Positions 1-9,062 of a stretch of 43,911 bases of DNA are shown piece by piece. This DNA comes from JAFAGX01 sp035623255 (GTDB taxonomy: Bacteria; Acidobacteriota; Terriglobia; Terriglobales; Acidobacteriaceae). The stretch is taken from NCBI GenBank assembly GCA_035623255.1, contig DASPTU010000130.1, forward strand, positions 1 through 43,911. The letters are read 5' to 3'. Every line of letters begins with the position of its first letter. Within the stretch, counting starts at the first letter, position 1. Both the position numbers and the translations under genes were made by a program. A model generated the notes under the pieces. It did not search any database and had not been told where the DNA came from. It worked only from the letters and a program-made list of their open reading frames with translations.

Positions 1-17
1 ACAGGAGCATCCTGAGT

Positions 18-46
18 TTGACTCCACGGTCGGCGTGAGCGAAAAT
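18..46 (+). promoter_or_regulatory. Likely sigma-70-type promoter of tRNA-Ala
   Basis: A TTGACT hexamer at 18-23 is followed after exactly 17 bases by GAAAAT at 41-46. These match the -35 and -10 consensus at 5/6 and 4/6. Transcription would begin near 53, about a dozen bases before the tRNA gene. The call rests on hexamers and spacing alone. Confidence 0.45.
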
Positions 47-65
47 TAAGGCATCCTTCCGGTAT

Positions 66-141
66 GGGCCTGTGGCGCAGTTGGGAGCGCGCTTCCATGG
101 CATGGAAGAGGTCGTCGGTTCGAACCCGACCAGGTCCACCA
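66..141 (+). tRNA. tRNA-Ala (anticodon GGC)
   Basis: A complete 76-base cloverleaf can be folded by eye. The acceptor stem GGGCCTG (66-72) pairs with CAGGTCC (131-137) and contains the G3-U70 wobble that is the alanine identity element. The anticodon stem CTTCC/GGAAG encloses a seven-base loop with GGC at 99-101. The T arm has the TTCGAAC loop. Discriminator A138 is followed by an encoded CCA (139-141). It would read GCC codons. Confidence 0.97.
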
Positions 142-187
142 AATCCGCTATCCCCACCGTGTACATCCTGCAGGCGTAAGCCGTCCG

Positions 188-700
188 CTATGCCTCATCC
201 TGCACGAAGCGGTGACCATGCTTGCGTGCGATTGCAAGCACCCGTTCGATGTCGGCTACGGAAGGCGGGCTAGTCGGGGGAGGCGCTTCCGGCGCGAGCG
301 GTATCCCCGCTTCCTCAAAGAACGCTCCAAGACCTGCAGTGGCGGTCACGAGGGTTCGCGCGTTTACGGTGCTGGCATTTCGAAATCCATGGATTTCATT
401 GCTTGGCACCTGGATTGAGTCGCCGGCCGTGGCGGGGAACCATTCCAAACCTGCGGAGCTCGCGCGGGCGACCTCCAGCGCTCCTTCGAGGATGTAGAAC
501 GCCTCTTGATCGACGTGTTGGTGCGGCGGAACACCCGCGCCGGGCGGAATAACCACCTCCAACAAGCAGTAGTGCCCATCGGTTTCCGCCGGCGTCAAGA
601 TCCACTCCATGTAACCAGCCAGAACGACTATCCTCGAGCGTTCTCCGCGACGGCTCCTCTGAAGGGTTTCCCGCATGTTGATTGCCTCGTTCGCACCCAT
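188..700 (-). CDS. Cupin-domain protein (quercetinase-like small cupin)
   Basis: A 170-residue single-domain cupin. The first cupin motif is visible around residues 58-73 as PPHQHVDQEAFYILEG, giving the two His and one Glu that usually bind a divalent metal. The second motif region around residues 90-105 contains the PSNEIHGFRN segment with the fourth metal-ligand His. The glycine spacing fits a small beta barrel. There is no signal peptide, so it is probably cytosolic. The C-terminal 40 residues are Pro/Ala-rich and then helical. The gene stands alone between a tRNA gene and a tRNA-like remnant. The substrate cannot be inferred: such cupins include dioxygenases, isomerases and non-catalytic binding proteins. 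A later start at Met9 is possible. Confidence 0.85.
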   Translation of the reverse strand: MGANEAINMRETLQRSRRGERSRIVVLAGYMEWILTPAETDGHYCLLEVVIPPGAGVPPHQHVDQEAFYILEGALEVARASSAGLEWFPATAGDSIQVPSNEIHGFRNASTVNARTLVTATAGLGAFFEEAGIPLAPEAPPPTSPPSVADIERVLAIARKHGHRFVQDEA

Positions 701-854
701 GGTGATCGCGCGTTTTCAGCCCGACTGGCATAGACAGAGCAGCGGCCGCCCTGGGGGGTGCGCGGACATTATATCTGTTCGTTTTTCGGCAGCCTGCTAG
801 CGCGGGAGCGACAGTCAAGAGCTGGAAGTCCCATCGCTCGATTCAAGAATTGAT

Positions 855-930
855 CGACTCTCGCAAAGCGGGGGAGCGCGCCCCGGCGTAGCCGGGGAGG
901 TCGTTGGTTCGAACCCGACCGGGTCCACCA
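855..930 (+). pseudogene. Degenerate tRNA-like sequence (tRNA pseudogene or att-like remnant)
   Basis: Positions 898-930 repeat the last 33 bases of tRNA-Ala (109-141) with two mismatches, including the T arm and encoded CCA. GGGAGCGCGC also recurs at the same distance from the end (872-881 versus 83-92). A perfect 5-bp stem CCCCG/CGGGG (881-885/893-897) surrounds a seven-base loop with GTA at the anticodon position, but base 33 is C instead of U. The 5' acceptor strand pairs only partly with the 3' strand and the D arm is damaged. GTA would mean tyrosine, yet bacterial tRNA-Tyr has a long variable arm and this has five bases. A working tRNA is unlikely. Confidence 0.6.
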
Positions 931-969
931 TTTCCATTACTAGTTTAGCGAGTGTTTCGGATAGGATTA

Positions 970-1407
970 TCAGCCTAACGCTGTCACGTCCTCAGCGATT
1001 CTTCGTACGGCTTCCTCAATCCCACTGTCCAGTTCGCGCGAGATCTGAGCTCCAGGTTCGAATTGTAGAGCCTCAATTCCGTAGATCCGGAGGCGGGCGG
1101 GAAGCCGGTTCAGGACGCGGGACAATTCGACTGCTTCGGCCACGCCGAGGCCATGAGTGGAAGAAGTTCGAGTGGCGCGAGCACTCGCGAACCAGTTCTC
1201 CCACACATGCACAGTGCCAACTGGCGCGCCGGTCACGACGGCATCAACGATGATTACGTCTTGGTCGCCCGCCCATGCCTCCATGAGAGCTGCGGCATCA
1301 CCCTCGCAGGTTTCCGCTCTTATGCCACACTTCCGGAGCGACTCGGCGACCAGGATTCCCGCCGCGTCATCACCTCGTCGAGAGTTCCCGTAGCCAATGA
1401 CGAGCAT
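970..1407 (-). CDS. Hydrogenase maturation protease (HyaD/HycI family)
   Basis: A 145-residue endopeptidase of the family that clips the C-terminal extension of the [NiFe]-hydrogenase large subunit after nickel insertion. The N terminus has the family signature GYGNSRRGDDAAG (residues 5-17), in which the Asp pair marks the nickel-sensing site. The internal VDAVVTGAP segment (about residues 55-63) carries the second conserved Asp, and THGLG (about residue 84) the conserved His. The length is typical. It is the last gene of the hydrogenase operon, with its ATG just after the large-subunit stop. The large subunit still carries its cleavable tail, so this is probably its dedicated protease. Confidence 0.93.
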   Translation of the reverse strand: MLVIGYGNSRRGDDAAGILVAESLRKCGIRAETCEGDAAALMEAWAGDQDVIIVDAVVTGAPVGTVHVWENWFASARATRTSSTHGLGVAEAVELSRVLNRLPARLRIYGIEALQFEPGAQISRELDSGIEEAVRRIAEDVTALG

Positions 1408-1410
1408 GCT

Positions 1411-2717
<1,307 letters not shown>

Positions 2718-2721
<4 letters not shown>

Positions 2722-3503
2722 GTCCGTTCACATTCCTCGCTGGCCTTGCGAAACTGCCACGCCCAGGCGTTGAAGCTGCGAAACGCACGGGCTACCTGAC
2801 TATCAGCCTGGCCCAGAATGCGAAACTGGGCGGTCATGGAAGAAGTGTTGGGAGTCTCCATGGGCCCGTAACAACCGTAGCAGCCACGATCGTAACTCGG
2901 GCACAATGCTCCGCATCCGGCCTGAGTCACAGGCCCGAGGCAGGGAATGCCCCGGGCCACGGCGATACAGACGTTGGCTTTACGTTTGCATTCGATGCAC
3001 ACGCTATAGGAGGGAACATTAGGCTTGCGTCCGGCCAAGGTCGCAGTGATCAGCTCCAGCAGTTGATGTTTGTTAATCGGGCAACCGCGCAGCTCGAAGT
3101 CGACTGGAACGTGCTCGGCTATGGGAGTTGAGAGCTTCAGCGTGCTGATGAACTGAGGCGTAGCGTAAACGATGCGGATGAATTCGTCGACGTCCTTCCA
3201 GTTGCGCAGGGCCTGGATACCACCGGCGGTAGCGCAAGCGCCAATGGTGATCAGAGTCTTGCATTGCCGCCGCACTTCCTGAATGTGCTGAGCATCGTGG
3301 TGCGTGGTGATGGATCCTTCGACCAGGCCAATGTCGTAAGGGCCTTTCAACATGGCGCTGCTGGCTTCCGGAAAATAGGAAATCTCCACGGCTCCGGCAA
3401 CGCCAAGGAGTTCATCCTCCGCGTCGAGCAGGCTTAATTGACAGCCGTCGCAGGACGCGAACTTGAAGACGCCGATTCTCGGTTTGTGTTTCTCAGAGCT
3501 CAT
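2718..3503 (-). CDS. hydD: [NiFe]-hydrogenase small (delta) subunit
   Basis: A 261-residue electron-transfer subunit. The proximal 4Fe-4S ligands appear as CDGC (Cys18, Cys21), IGACATAGG (about residues 86-94) and RGCPI (about residues 139-143). Two further cysteine clusters follow: CIECKRKANVC, then CLGP, CGALC and CYGC. These suggest medial and distal clusters. No twin-arginine signal precedes the first cysteines, so the protein is cytosolic, as in group 3 enzymes. It starts inside the end of the gamma-subunit gene and overlaps the large-subunit gene by four bases. Confidence 0.94.
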
Positions 3504-4341
3504 ACTTTTCCAACAGCAGGCTTACCTGCTCATAGCGGAAAACCGGGCCGTCCTTGCAGATGAAATGCGGCCCATACTGGCAATGTCCGCAAAAGCCGAC
3601 TGCACACTTCATGTTGCGTTCCATGGAAAGATAAATATCGTCGCGGCTTAGACCGTGTCCTTCCAGCTCTCGTATCACAAAACGCATCATGATCTCGGGA
3701 CCACAGACCATCGCTACTGAGCGTGCGGGTTGCAGCCTGGAATACTTGAACAGGGTGGTGACTACGCCAACGTGGCCGCGCCAACCCAGGCCTCCGTAAT
3801 CGACGGTGACGAGTACCTGAGTTTCGGGGCTGCGAGCCCACTTCGCGAGCTCCTTGCGGTAGAGCAGGTCGCGAGGGCTGCGTCCACCGTAAAGAATGAC
3901 CAGTCGCCCGTAATCTTTTCGATTTTGCAAAACCTGGTAGATGACCGGTCGCAGGGGAGCCAGACCAATGCCGCCGGCGACCACGACGACGTCCCGGCCT
4001 CTCGCGGCATCCACCGGCCAACCAGAACCGAACGGACCGCGGACGCCGACACTGCTGCCCGCTTTCTGGTTCACCAGGGAGTGAGTGGCTTGCCCGACCG
4101 AACGGACGGTGTAAACCAGGCGGTCGTGCAAGGCTGGGTCGCCACTGATGGAAATTGGCAGCTCACCAACGCCAAATACCCAGAGCATGCTGAATTGACC
4201 GGGCTGGAATGCGCTCGCCTTGATGGTGTCCTCGGGATCTAGCCTCAGGGTAAAGGTGTCCGGCGTCTCCTTGGATACTTCGTGAACCACGAACGGCTGC
4301 GGAAGCATGGGATCGATTTTGGGAGTCGTCGCCATAGTCAA
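3493..4341 (-). CDS. hydG: Hydrogenase gamma subunit: FAD/NAD(P)-binding, 2Fe-2S oxidoreductase
   Basis: A 282-residue ferredoxin-NADP reductase-like subunit that passes electrons between the Fe-S chain and NAD(P). The N-terminal half is an FAD-binding barrel with RLVYTVRSVG (residues 74-83) and a GPFG segment near residue 102. The nucleotide-binding domain begins with VVVVAGGIGLAPLRP (about residues 118-132) and ends with the CGPE motif near residue 213. The C terminus carries a 2Fe-2S site with Cys246, Cys251, Cys254 and Cys262 followed by KDGPVF. This layout matches the gamma subunit of sulfhydrogenase/NADP hydrogenase and also dihydroorotate dehydrogenase electron-transfer subunits. The operon context decides for hydrogenase. 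Confidence 0.93.
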   Translation of the reverse strand: MTMATTPKIDPMLPQPFVVHEVSKETPDTFTLRLDPEDTIKASAFQPGQFSMLWVFGVGELPISISGDPALHDRLVYTVRSVGQATHSLVNQKAGSSVGVRGPFGSGWPVDAARGRDVVVVAGGIGLAPLRPVIYQVLQNRKDYGRLVILYGGRSPRDLLYRKELAKWARSPETQVLVTVDYGGLGWRGHVGVVTTLFKYSRLQPARSVAMVCGPEIMMRFVIRELEGHGLSRDDIYLSMERNMKCAVGFCGHCQYGPHFICKDGPVFRYEQVSLLLEKYEL

Positions 4342-4799
4342 CGCTTGACTGCGTATACATCGAGCAACTGAAAGCGTGTCGCGTCGAGCCGTTGCTCTAT
4401 GATGCGGGCGAAACGCTTGAGAACTTCGTACCCCAGGTCATGGTTTTCCTCACATTTGGTCCTTAGGCATTTTCCGTCGAGGGCGATAGCCCGAACTTCA
4501 TCGATTGCCCGCGCATGAAACTTCCATTGATAAGGAGCCAGCAACCACGACCATCCTAGAATGTCCCCCACCTCGAGGGTTGAAATTATGATGGGTGAGT
4601 GTTGAGGTGCGCGAACTTCCAAGGCCACCTTGCCCGCTCGAATCAAATAGAAAGTATTCGCGGCATCTCCCTCCTTGAAAATATATGTACCCGGTTGGAA
4701 TCGAACATTCGAAGCACAGCTCACCATCAGATTAGTGAAGCCGCCGTCGAGACCGGCAAAGAACGGATGCTCAGCAATGATGCGTTCAAGGGTTTCCAT
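4338..4799 (-). CDS. Cyclic nucleotide-binding (Crp-like) domain protein without DNA-binding domain
   Basis: A 153-residue protein consisting of one cNMP-binding domain: PGTYIFKEGDAANTFYLIRAGKV (residues 37-59, seen in parts as EGDAANTFYL and RAGKV) gives the barrel, and GDILGWSWLLAPYQW (residues 78-92) lies where the phosphate-binding cassette sits in Crp. The usual Arg-Ser/Thr-Ala phosphate ligand pattern is replaced by FHARA. No helix-turn-helix follows, so it cannot act as a Crp-type DNA binder by itself. The ATG at 4799 is chosen because AGGAGG lies about six bases upstream (4804-4809). A longer reading to 4883 would run into the beta-subunit gene. It sits between beta and gamma hydrogenase genes and probably regulates or helps assemble the enzyme, which is inference. 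Confidence 0.88.
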   Translation of the reverse strand: METLERIIAEHPFFAGLDGGFTNLMVSCASNVRFQPGTYIFKEGDAANTFYLIRAGKVALEVRAPQHSPIIISTLEVGDILGWSWLLAPYQWKFHARAIDEVRAIALDGKCLRTKCEENHDLGYEVLKRFARIIEQRLDATRFQLLDVYAVKR

Positions 4800-5919
4800 T
4801 CTTTCCTCCTTCGCGCATAGCCCGGACCTCTTCCGTAATATCAATGCCGACCGGGCACCATGTGATACAACGGCCGCAGCCAACGCACCCGGAAGTCCCG
4901 AACTGGTCGATCCACGAGGCGAGCTTGTGGGTCATCCACTGGCGATAACGGGCCTTGGCCGACGGTCGGACGCTGCCGCCGTGAATGTAAGAAAAATTCT
5001 GTGTGAAACAAGAATCCCATCGGCGCCAGCGCTCCGCGTGATCGCCGGTAATGTCAGTCACATCTTCAACCGAGGTGCAAAAACAAGTGGGGCAAACCAT
5101 GGTGCAATTGGCACACGTCAGGCAACGGCTGGCGACGTTGTCCCAGCGCGGGTGCTCAAAGTTTTCGTAGAGGAGCTCTTTGACGCCAGACGTATTGATG
5201 CTACGCACCTGGTGTTTGGCCGCGGCATCCACTTTGGCAGCGGTATCTTGAAGATCTTGTTCCGTGGCGGGAGAGGTCTTTAATTCGGAGAGGATTCCAT
5301 CGCCGCGGTCACTGCCCGCCGCTATTAGAAAACGATGGCCACTGGGGTCGAGCAGTTCGGTCAGGGCAAGGTCGAAGGCTTGAGAGACACGGGGCCCAGT
5401 TCCCATCGATGCGCAAAAACAAGTTTCCGCTGCTTGAGTACATTGGACGGCGATGATGAAGACTCCACCACGATGCCGGTTGTAGATCGGGTCATGGTAT
5501 TTGTCTTCGAGCAGAACACGATCTTGCACCGCGATAGCGGCCAGCTCGCACGCACGAACCCCGAGGAACGCGCGCGGATGCTCCGGCTTATTTTCATTGT
5601 TCAGGATTCGGAATGTTGTGCCCTGGCGTTCCGCCTCCCAGAGCCGCACGTCGGCTGGATGCGTGTATTTTTTCCAGCTCTGAGGTCCGACCGCGTATCC
5701 GAAGAGAGCTTCGTCCGGCCGACGGTGCAGGCGGTAATGTCCCGGCTTCTGTTCGTCAGTCCATCCACGGGGAAGATCGTCGAATGACTCGATGTGGTCA
5801 TAGACGATGGCTCCGTCGCGCAGCCTTGGGCCGATGACCTCGTAGCCTTTACGCGCCAGCAGTTCGATCAGCTTCCCCAGCTGATCCCCGCCGAGAATGT
5901 GTTCCGATCGCTGAGCCAC
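4786..5919 (-). CDS. hydB: Hydrogenase beta subunit, 4Fe-4S dicluster protein
   Basis: A 377-residue iron-sulfur subunit linking the hydrogenase module to the flavin subunit. Two 4Fe-4S ferredoxin motifs are visible: Cys266, Cys269, Cys272, Cys276 (CLTCANCTMVCP) and Cys345, Cys348, Cys351, Cys355 (CVGCGRCITWCP). The N-terminal 250 residues, including RACEL near residue 123 and a CFC at 167-169, match the HydB/anaerobic sulfite-reductase subunit A-like domain. Translation starts at GTG (5919) with a weak ribosome site. It is first in the operon, and its last codons contain the ribosome site of the next gene. Confidence 0.92.
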   Translation of the reverse strand: MAQRSEHILGGDQLGKLIELLARKGYEVIGPRLRDGAIVYDHIESFDDLPRGWTDEQKPGHYRLHRRPDEALFGYAVGPQSWKKYTHPADVRLWEAERQGTTFRILNNENKPEHPRAFLGVRACELAAIAVQDRVLLEDKYHDPIYNRHRGGVFIIAVQCTQAAETCFCASMGTGPRVSQAFDLALTELLDPSGHRFLIAAGSDRGDGILSELKTSPATEQDLQDTAAKVDAAAKHQVRSINTSGVKELLYENFEHPRWDNVASRCLTCANCTMVCPTCFCTSVEDVTDITGDHAERWRRWDSCFTQNFSYIHGGSVRPSAKARYRQWMTHKLASWIDQFGTSGCVGCGRCITWCPVGIDITEEVRAMREGGKNGNP

Positions 5920-5989
5920 GCGATGCTCTTGTTAAAACGTGCCGCTCACAACACCTGGCTGTAGCGTACCTTTTTTGGGTTTCGCTGAC

Positions 5990-6005
5990 TGTGACGTGAA
6001 GCACA
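5990..6005 (-). promoter_or_regulatory. Crp-like palindrome upstream of the hydrogenase operon
   Basis: Read on the minus strand the site is TGTGC-N6-TCACA, one base off the Crp half-site pattern TGTGA-N6-TCACA. Its centre lies about 78 bases upstream of the hydB start, a plausible activator position. No convincing -35/-10 pair is visible between it and the gene. The nearby cNMP-domain protein lacks a DNA-binding domain, so any binder would be a Crp/Fnr protein encoded elsewhere. Confidence 0.4.
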
Positions 6006-6020
6006 CTTCTTCGAAGCAGA

Positions 6021-7703
6021 TCAGGGCATATAACCGCTGCCTCGCAGGATTTTCCCGGGCCTGGCTCCCGTCATTTTTTCTTGTTCGATCACGGGTATTC
6101 CGTTGACGAGAACATAATCCATACCTTTCGACAGCTGATTTGGATTGTCAAAGGTGGCCACGTCGCGGATCGTTTGCGGATCGAAGATCACGATATCTGC
6201 CCACATTCCGGCCTTGAGCACTCCGCGATCGGTAAAGCGCATTCGCTGCGCGGGAAGAGCTGAAAATTTTCGGACCGCATCTTCCAGGGTCAGCTTTTTT
6301 TCGTCTTTCACGTATTTGCGCAAAATTCGCGGAAACGTGCCGTAAGCCCGCGGATGTGGATGCTCTTGTCCCAAAATGCCTTCGGGTGATGTGCCGGAGG
6401 AATCATTGTCAATCGATACCCAGGGCTGCTGCAGCGCCAGAACGACATCAGGTTCAGACATTCCAAAAACGGCGACGTCGGTCGCAGCCTCGTCTGCGAT
6501 CAAGAGATCGAACAAGGCGTCCATCGGATCCTTGTTCCACATCTTTGCCACATCAGCCAGCGTTTTTCCCTGCAGCGGCAACAGCTCGGGGTTGTGCACT
6601 ACGCCGATGAGCACCGACTCCGGCCCGGGAATCTCCTGCCATTCGTTGTCCCAATCGCGCGATGGTGTGAGCATGTCTTTTCGGATTCGGGAACGCATCG
6701 CGGGATCTTTGAGACGCTCAATGAGCTTTGCATCGCCGCCGTCATGTGCCCAGGGCGGAACAAACGCTGAGAATGAATTAAACCAGGCGGTGTAGGCGTA
6801 GGTGTCGGCGGTGACATCGATTCCTTGCGCGCGGGCAGAATTGATTTTGGCCACAATGTCGGGCATGTGTCCCCAATTCTCTTTGCCCGCGACTTTGATA
6901 TGCCATATCTCGACCGGAATGTGAGCTTCGCGCCCTATGCGCAGGGCCTCGTCAATTGCGGAGAGCTCGGCGCTGCCTTCATTCCTCATGTGGGTGGCGT
7001 AAATGCCGCCAAACTTCGATGCCTCGCCGGCCAGCGCGATCAGTTCTTCGGTCTTGGCGTACGGAGCAGGCGCATATTCGAGGGAAGTCGAGACCCCGAC
7101 GGCGCCATCGCGCATTGCGTGGTTAACAAGCTCCTTCATCTGAGCGAGCTGTTCGGGTGTAGGCTGCTTGTCGTCATCTCCTAACACCATCCGGCGAACT
7201 TGTGTAGCGCCGACGTAAGTTGCGAAATTGATTCCGATTCCCTGTTTCTCCACGCGTGCGAAATATTGACCCAGGGTTCGCCAGTCGGGATTGATGCGGT
7301 AGTGCTCGTAGGAGCCGCGATCGGCTTGAATGATCATGTCATTGAGCGGCGCGGCGGAACCACCTTCGCCGGTAACTTCTGTCGTGATGCCTTGATAAAT
7401 CTTGGAGGGTAGTCGCGGGTCAACGAGAATAGTCAGCTCTGACTGTCCGAGCATGTCGATAAATCCCGGCGCAACCACTTTGTCGTGCGCATCGATAGTT
7501 TGTGTCCGCGGGGCGCCGCCAAGATTTCCGATGGTGGCGATCCGGCCGTCACGAATTCCAACATCCCCCGAATACCAGGGCGAACCAGTGCCGTCGACAA
7601 TGCGGCCGTTGGTGATGACGATGTCGAAGTGCCTGGCCTGTGCGGCAATCCCGACAGAACACAGGAGGAGAAACAGGAAGTAAGCTCCAGTGCGTTTGAT
7701 CAT
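6021..7703 (-). CDS. Secreted D-aminoacylase-like amidohydrolase
   Basis: A 560-residue metal-dependent hydrolase with an N-terminal signal peptide (hydrophobic residues 7-20, probable cut after AQA). The family hallmark FDIVITNGRIVDGTG begins at residue 26, followed by the amidohydrolase beta-sandwich and APGFID at 78-83. Zinc-site residues matching D-aminoacylase are visible: His238 (ATHMRNEG), His268 (EIWHIK) and an Asp in VSIDNDSSG near 432-434. Oddly, the usual His-x-His after GFID is replaced by MLGQ, and the segment near residue 113 reads TGEGG where the canonical enzyme has its metal-ligand Cys. It may therefore use one metal or a different substrate. It is last in a three-gene cluster with a permease and an agmatinase. 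Confidence 0.85.
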   Translation of the reverse strand: MIKRTGAYFLFLLLCSVGIAAQARHFDIVITNGRIVDGTGSPWYSGDVGIRDGRIATIGNLGGAPRTQTIDAHDKVVAPGFIDMLGQSELTILVDPRLPSKIYQGITTEVTGEGGSAAPLNDMIIQADRGSYEHYRINPDWRTLGQYFARVEKQGIGINFATYVGATQVRRMVLGDDDKQPTPEQLAQMKELVNHAMRDGAVGVSTSLEYAPAPYAKTEELIALAGEASKFGGIYATHMRNEGSAELSAIDEALRIGREAHIPVEIWHIKVAGKENWGHMPDIVAKINSARAQGIDVTADTYAYTAWFNSFSAFVPPWAHDGGDAKLIERLKDPAMRSRIRKDMLTPSRDWDNEWQEIPGPESVLIGVVHNPELLPLQGKTLADVAKMWNKDPMDALFDLLIADEAATDVAVFGMSEPDVVLALQQPWVSIDNDSSGTSPEGILGQEHPHPRAYGTFPRILRKYVKDEKKLTLEDAVRKFSALPAQRMRFTDRGVLKAGMWADIVIFDPQTIRDVATFDNPNQLSKGMDYVLVNGIPVIEQEKMTGARPGKILRGSGYMP

Positions 7704-7709
7704 AGATTT

Positions 7710-9059
7710 CTAACTCGTGATACCTGCGGAAAGTGCGCGTGATGGTTTTCCATGCCAGTGCAAACCGATTCCGAGCACAATCCATATTGCAAGTGCCAAC
7801 CATTCATATCCGGAGAAGTGCCCGGGAATGGCGGGAGTGATTTTCATCAGAATCATGAAAATACAGAGCACGAATCCAAGCGCGGCGACAAATTTTTGCC
7901 GTGTCGCGGGTCGCATCTGATAATAGGCCGCGCAGGCGGCAAGCCAGCCGACCGCCGAAGCCACCGAGCCGACTTCGCTGATCGGCACTAGAATTGAATC
8001 TCCCAGAAACATGCACACGGCCGTTGCAATGCCAATGCACAGCACTGCCATGGATGGCGTCTGATTGCGAGGATGGATCTGGGACACCGAGTGATCCACG
8101 AGGCCACGCCGTCCCATGGCGAAGAGCAGCCGGGTCGACGCTATAAAGTTGCCGTTAAAAACCTTGAACAGCGAAAGCATTGCCGCCGCGAGGATCAGGC
8201 TGACGATCCAGCGTGCGCCAACTGCGCTTTGAAAGGCAACCGCAGTCATGAATTTCTCGCTGGTGAGCTGTCGCCAGGGAGCGACATACGCGACGGCGGC
8301 GATCACGATCGTGTAAAACAGAATTCCGACCACAATTGCCATCCAGATGGCCTTGAAGAATCCGTTGCTGCGAAACTCCGGACTGGCCTCCTCTGCTCCC
8401 TTTGCAACAGATTCGTAGCCGGTCATGAAGTAGGGCACGATCTGTATGACCAGCAGCACAGAAATAAGCGGTGTATGAGTGAACAGTGGCGGAAAATTTG
8501 CCGGTGAACCTTTAGTAATGCCGAAACTGACAAAAATGACGAAAAGCGCCAACGTCCCGAAAGCAGCCCAATTCTGAAACGTAGCGCTGAGCCTGATTCC
8601 GCGATAATTCAGCAAAGTAATGGTCGCGGTCAGGGCGAGTCCGATGAACAAGTGCGGCAGATAGACAGGCCGATTACCAACTCTGTAGAGTTCGATCGAA
8701 TCCAGTACCGGAAAAATATAGCCGGCGATCTTGCCGACCGCAATCGCTTCCCAAGGACAGACGATGAAGTAAGCGAGCACCATCATCCAGCCAGTGGCAA
8801 AGCTGACTGACTGCGGGAAAACTTTCGCGGTATATGCTACCTCGCCGGCGGCATCCGGCATTTGCGCGACCAGCTTGCCGTAGATGTAGCCAATCGGCAA
8901 CAACAGCGCGCCGCCAATCGCGAATCCGAGAACAGCGCCAAGGACGCCGCCGCGCAGGAGCCAGTCGTCCATGATCACCAGCCAGCCGACGCCCACCATT
9001 GTCCCCCAACCCAGGGTGAAGTAATCAACGACGCGGAGTTTGCGGGCGAGTTCAACCAT
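7710..9059 (-). CDS. APC-superfamily amino acid permease
   Basis: A 449-residue integral membrane protein with about twelve hydrophobic segments. The opening has the APC pattern: a short charged N terminus, then DYFTLGWGTMVGVGW (about residues 13-27) with the glycine-rich first helix that forms the substrate site. The ESVAKGAEEASP segment near residue 215 matches the conserved loop after the sixth helix of amino acid/polyamine transporters. The gene abuts the ureohydrolase gene (3-base gap) and the amidohydrolase gene (6 bases), so all three are probably cotranscribed. Likely substrates are an amino acid or a guanidino/polyamine compound, but the sequence does not decide this. Confidence 0.9.
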   Translation of the reverse strand: MVELARKLRVVDYFTLGWGTMVGVGWLVIMDDWLLRGGVLGAVLGFAIGGALLLPIGYIYGKLVAQMPDAAGEVAYTAKVFPQSVSFATGWMMVLAYFIVCPWEAIAVGKIAGYIFPVLDSIELYRVGNRPVYLPHLFIGLALTATITLLNYRGIRLSATFQNWAAFGTLALFVIFVSFGITKGSPANFPPLFTHTPLISVLLVIQIVPYFMTGYESVAKGAEEASPEFRSNGFFKAIWMAIVVGILFYTIVIAAVAYVAPWRQLTSEKFMTAVAFQSAVGARWIVSLILAAAMLSLFKVFNGNFIASTRLLFAMGRRGLVDHSVSQIHPRNQTPSMAVLCIGIATAVCMFLGDSILVPISEVGSVASAVGWLAACAAYYQMRPATRQKFVAALGFVLCIFMILMKITPAIPGHFSGYEWLALAIWIVLGIGLHWHGKPSRALSAGITS

Positions 9060-9062
9060 GGA

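Noticed and set aside
361..430. Sigma-54-like TGGCAC-N5-TTGA match
   Set aside because: It lies inside the cupin coding region, lacks the GC at -12, and no start follows.
4800..4883. 28-codon extension of the cNMP-domain gene
   Set aside because: It lies entirely within the beta-subunit gene, and a strong AGGAGG ribosome site fits the internal ATG at 4799.
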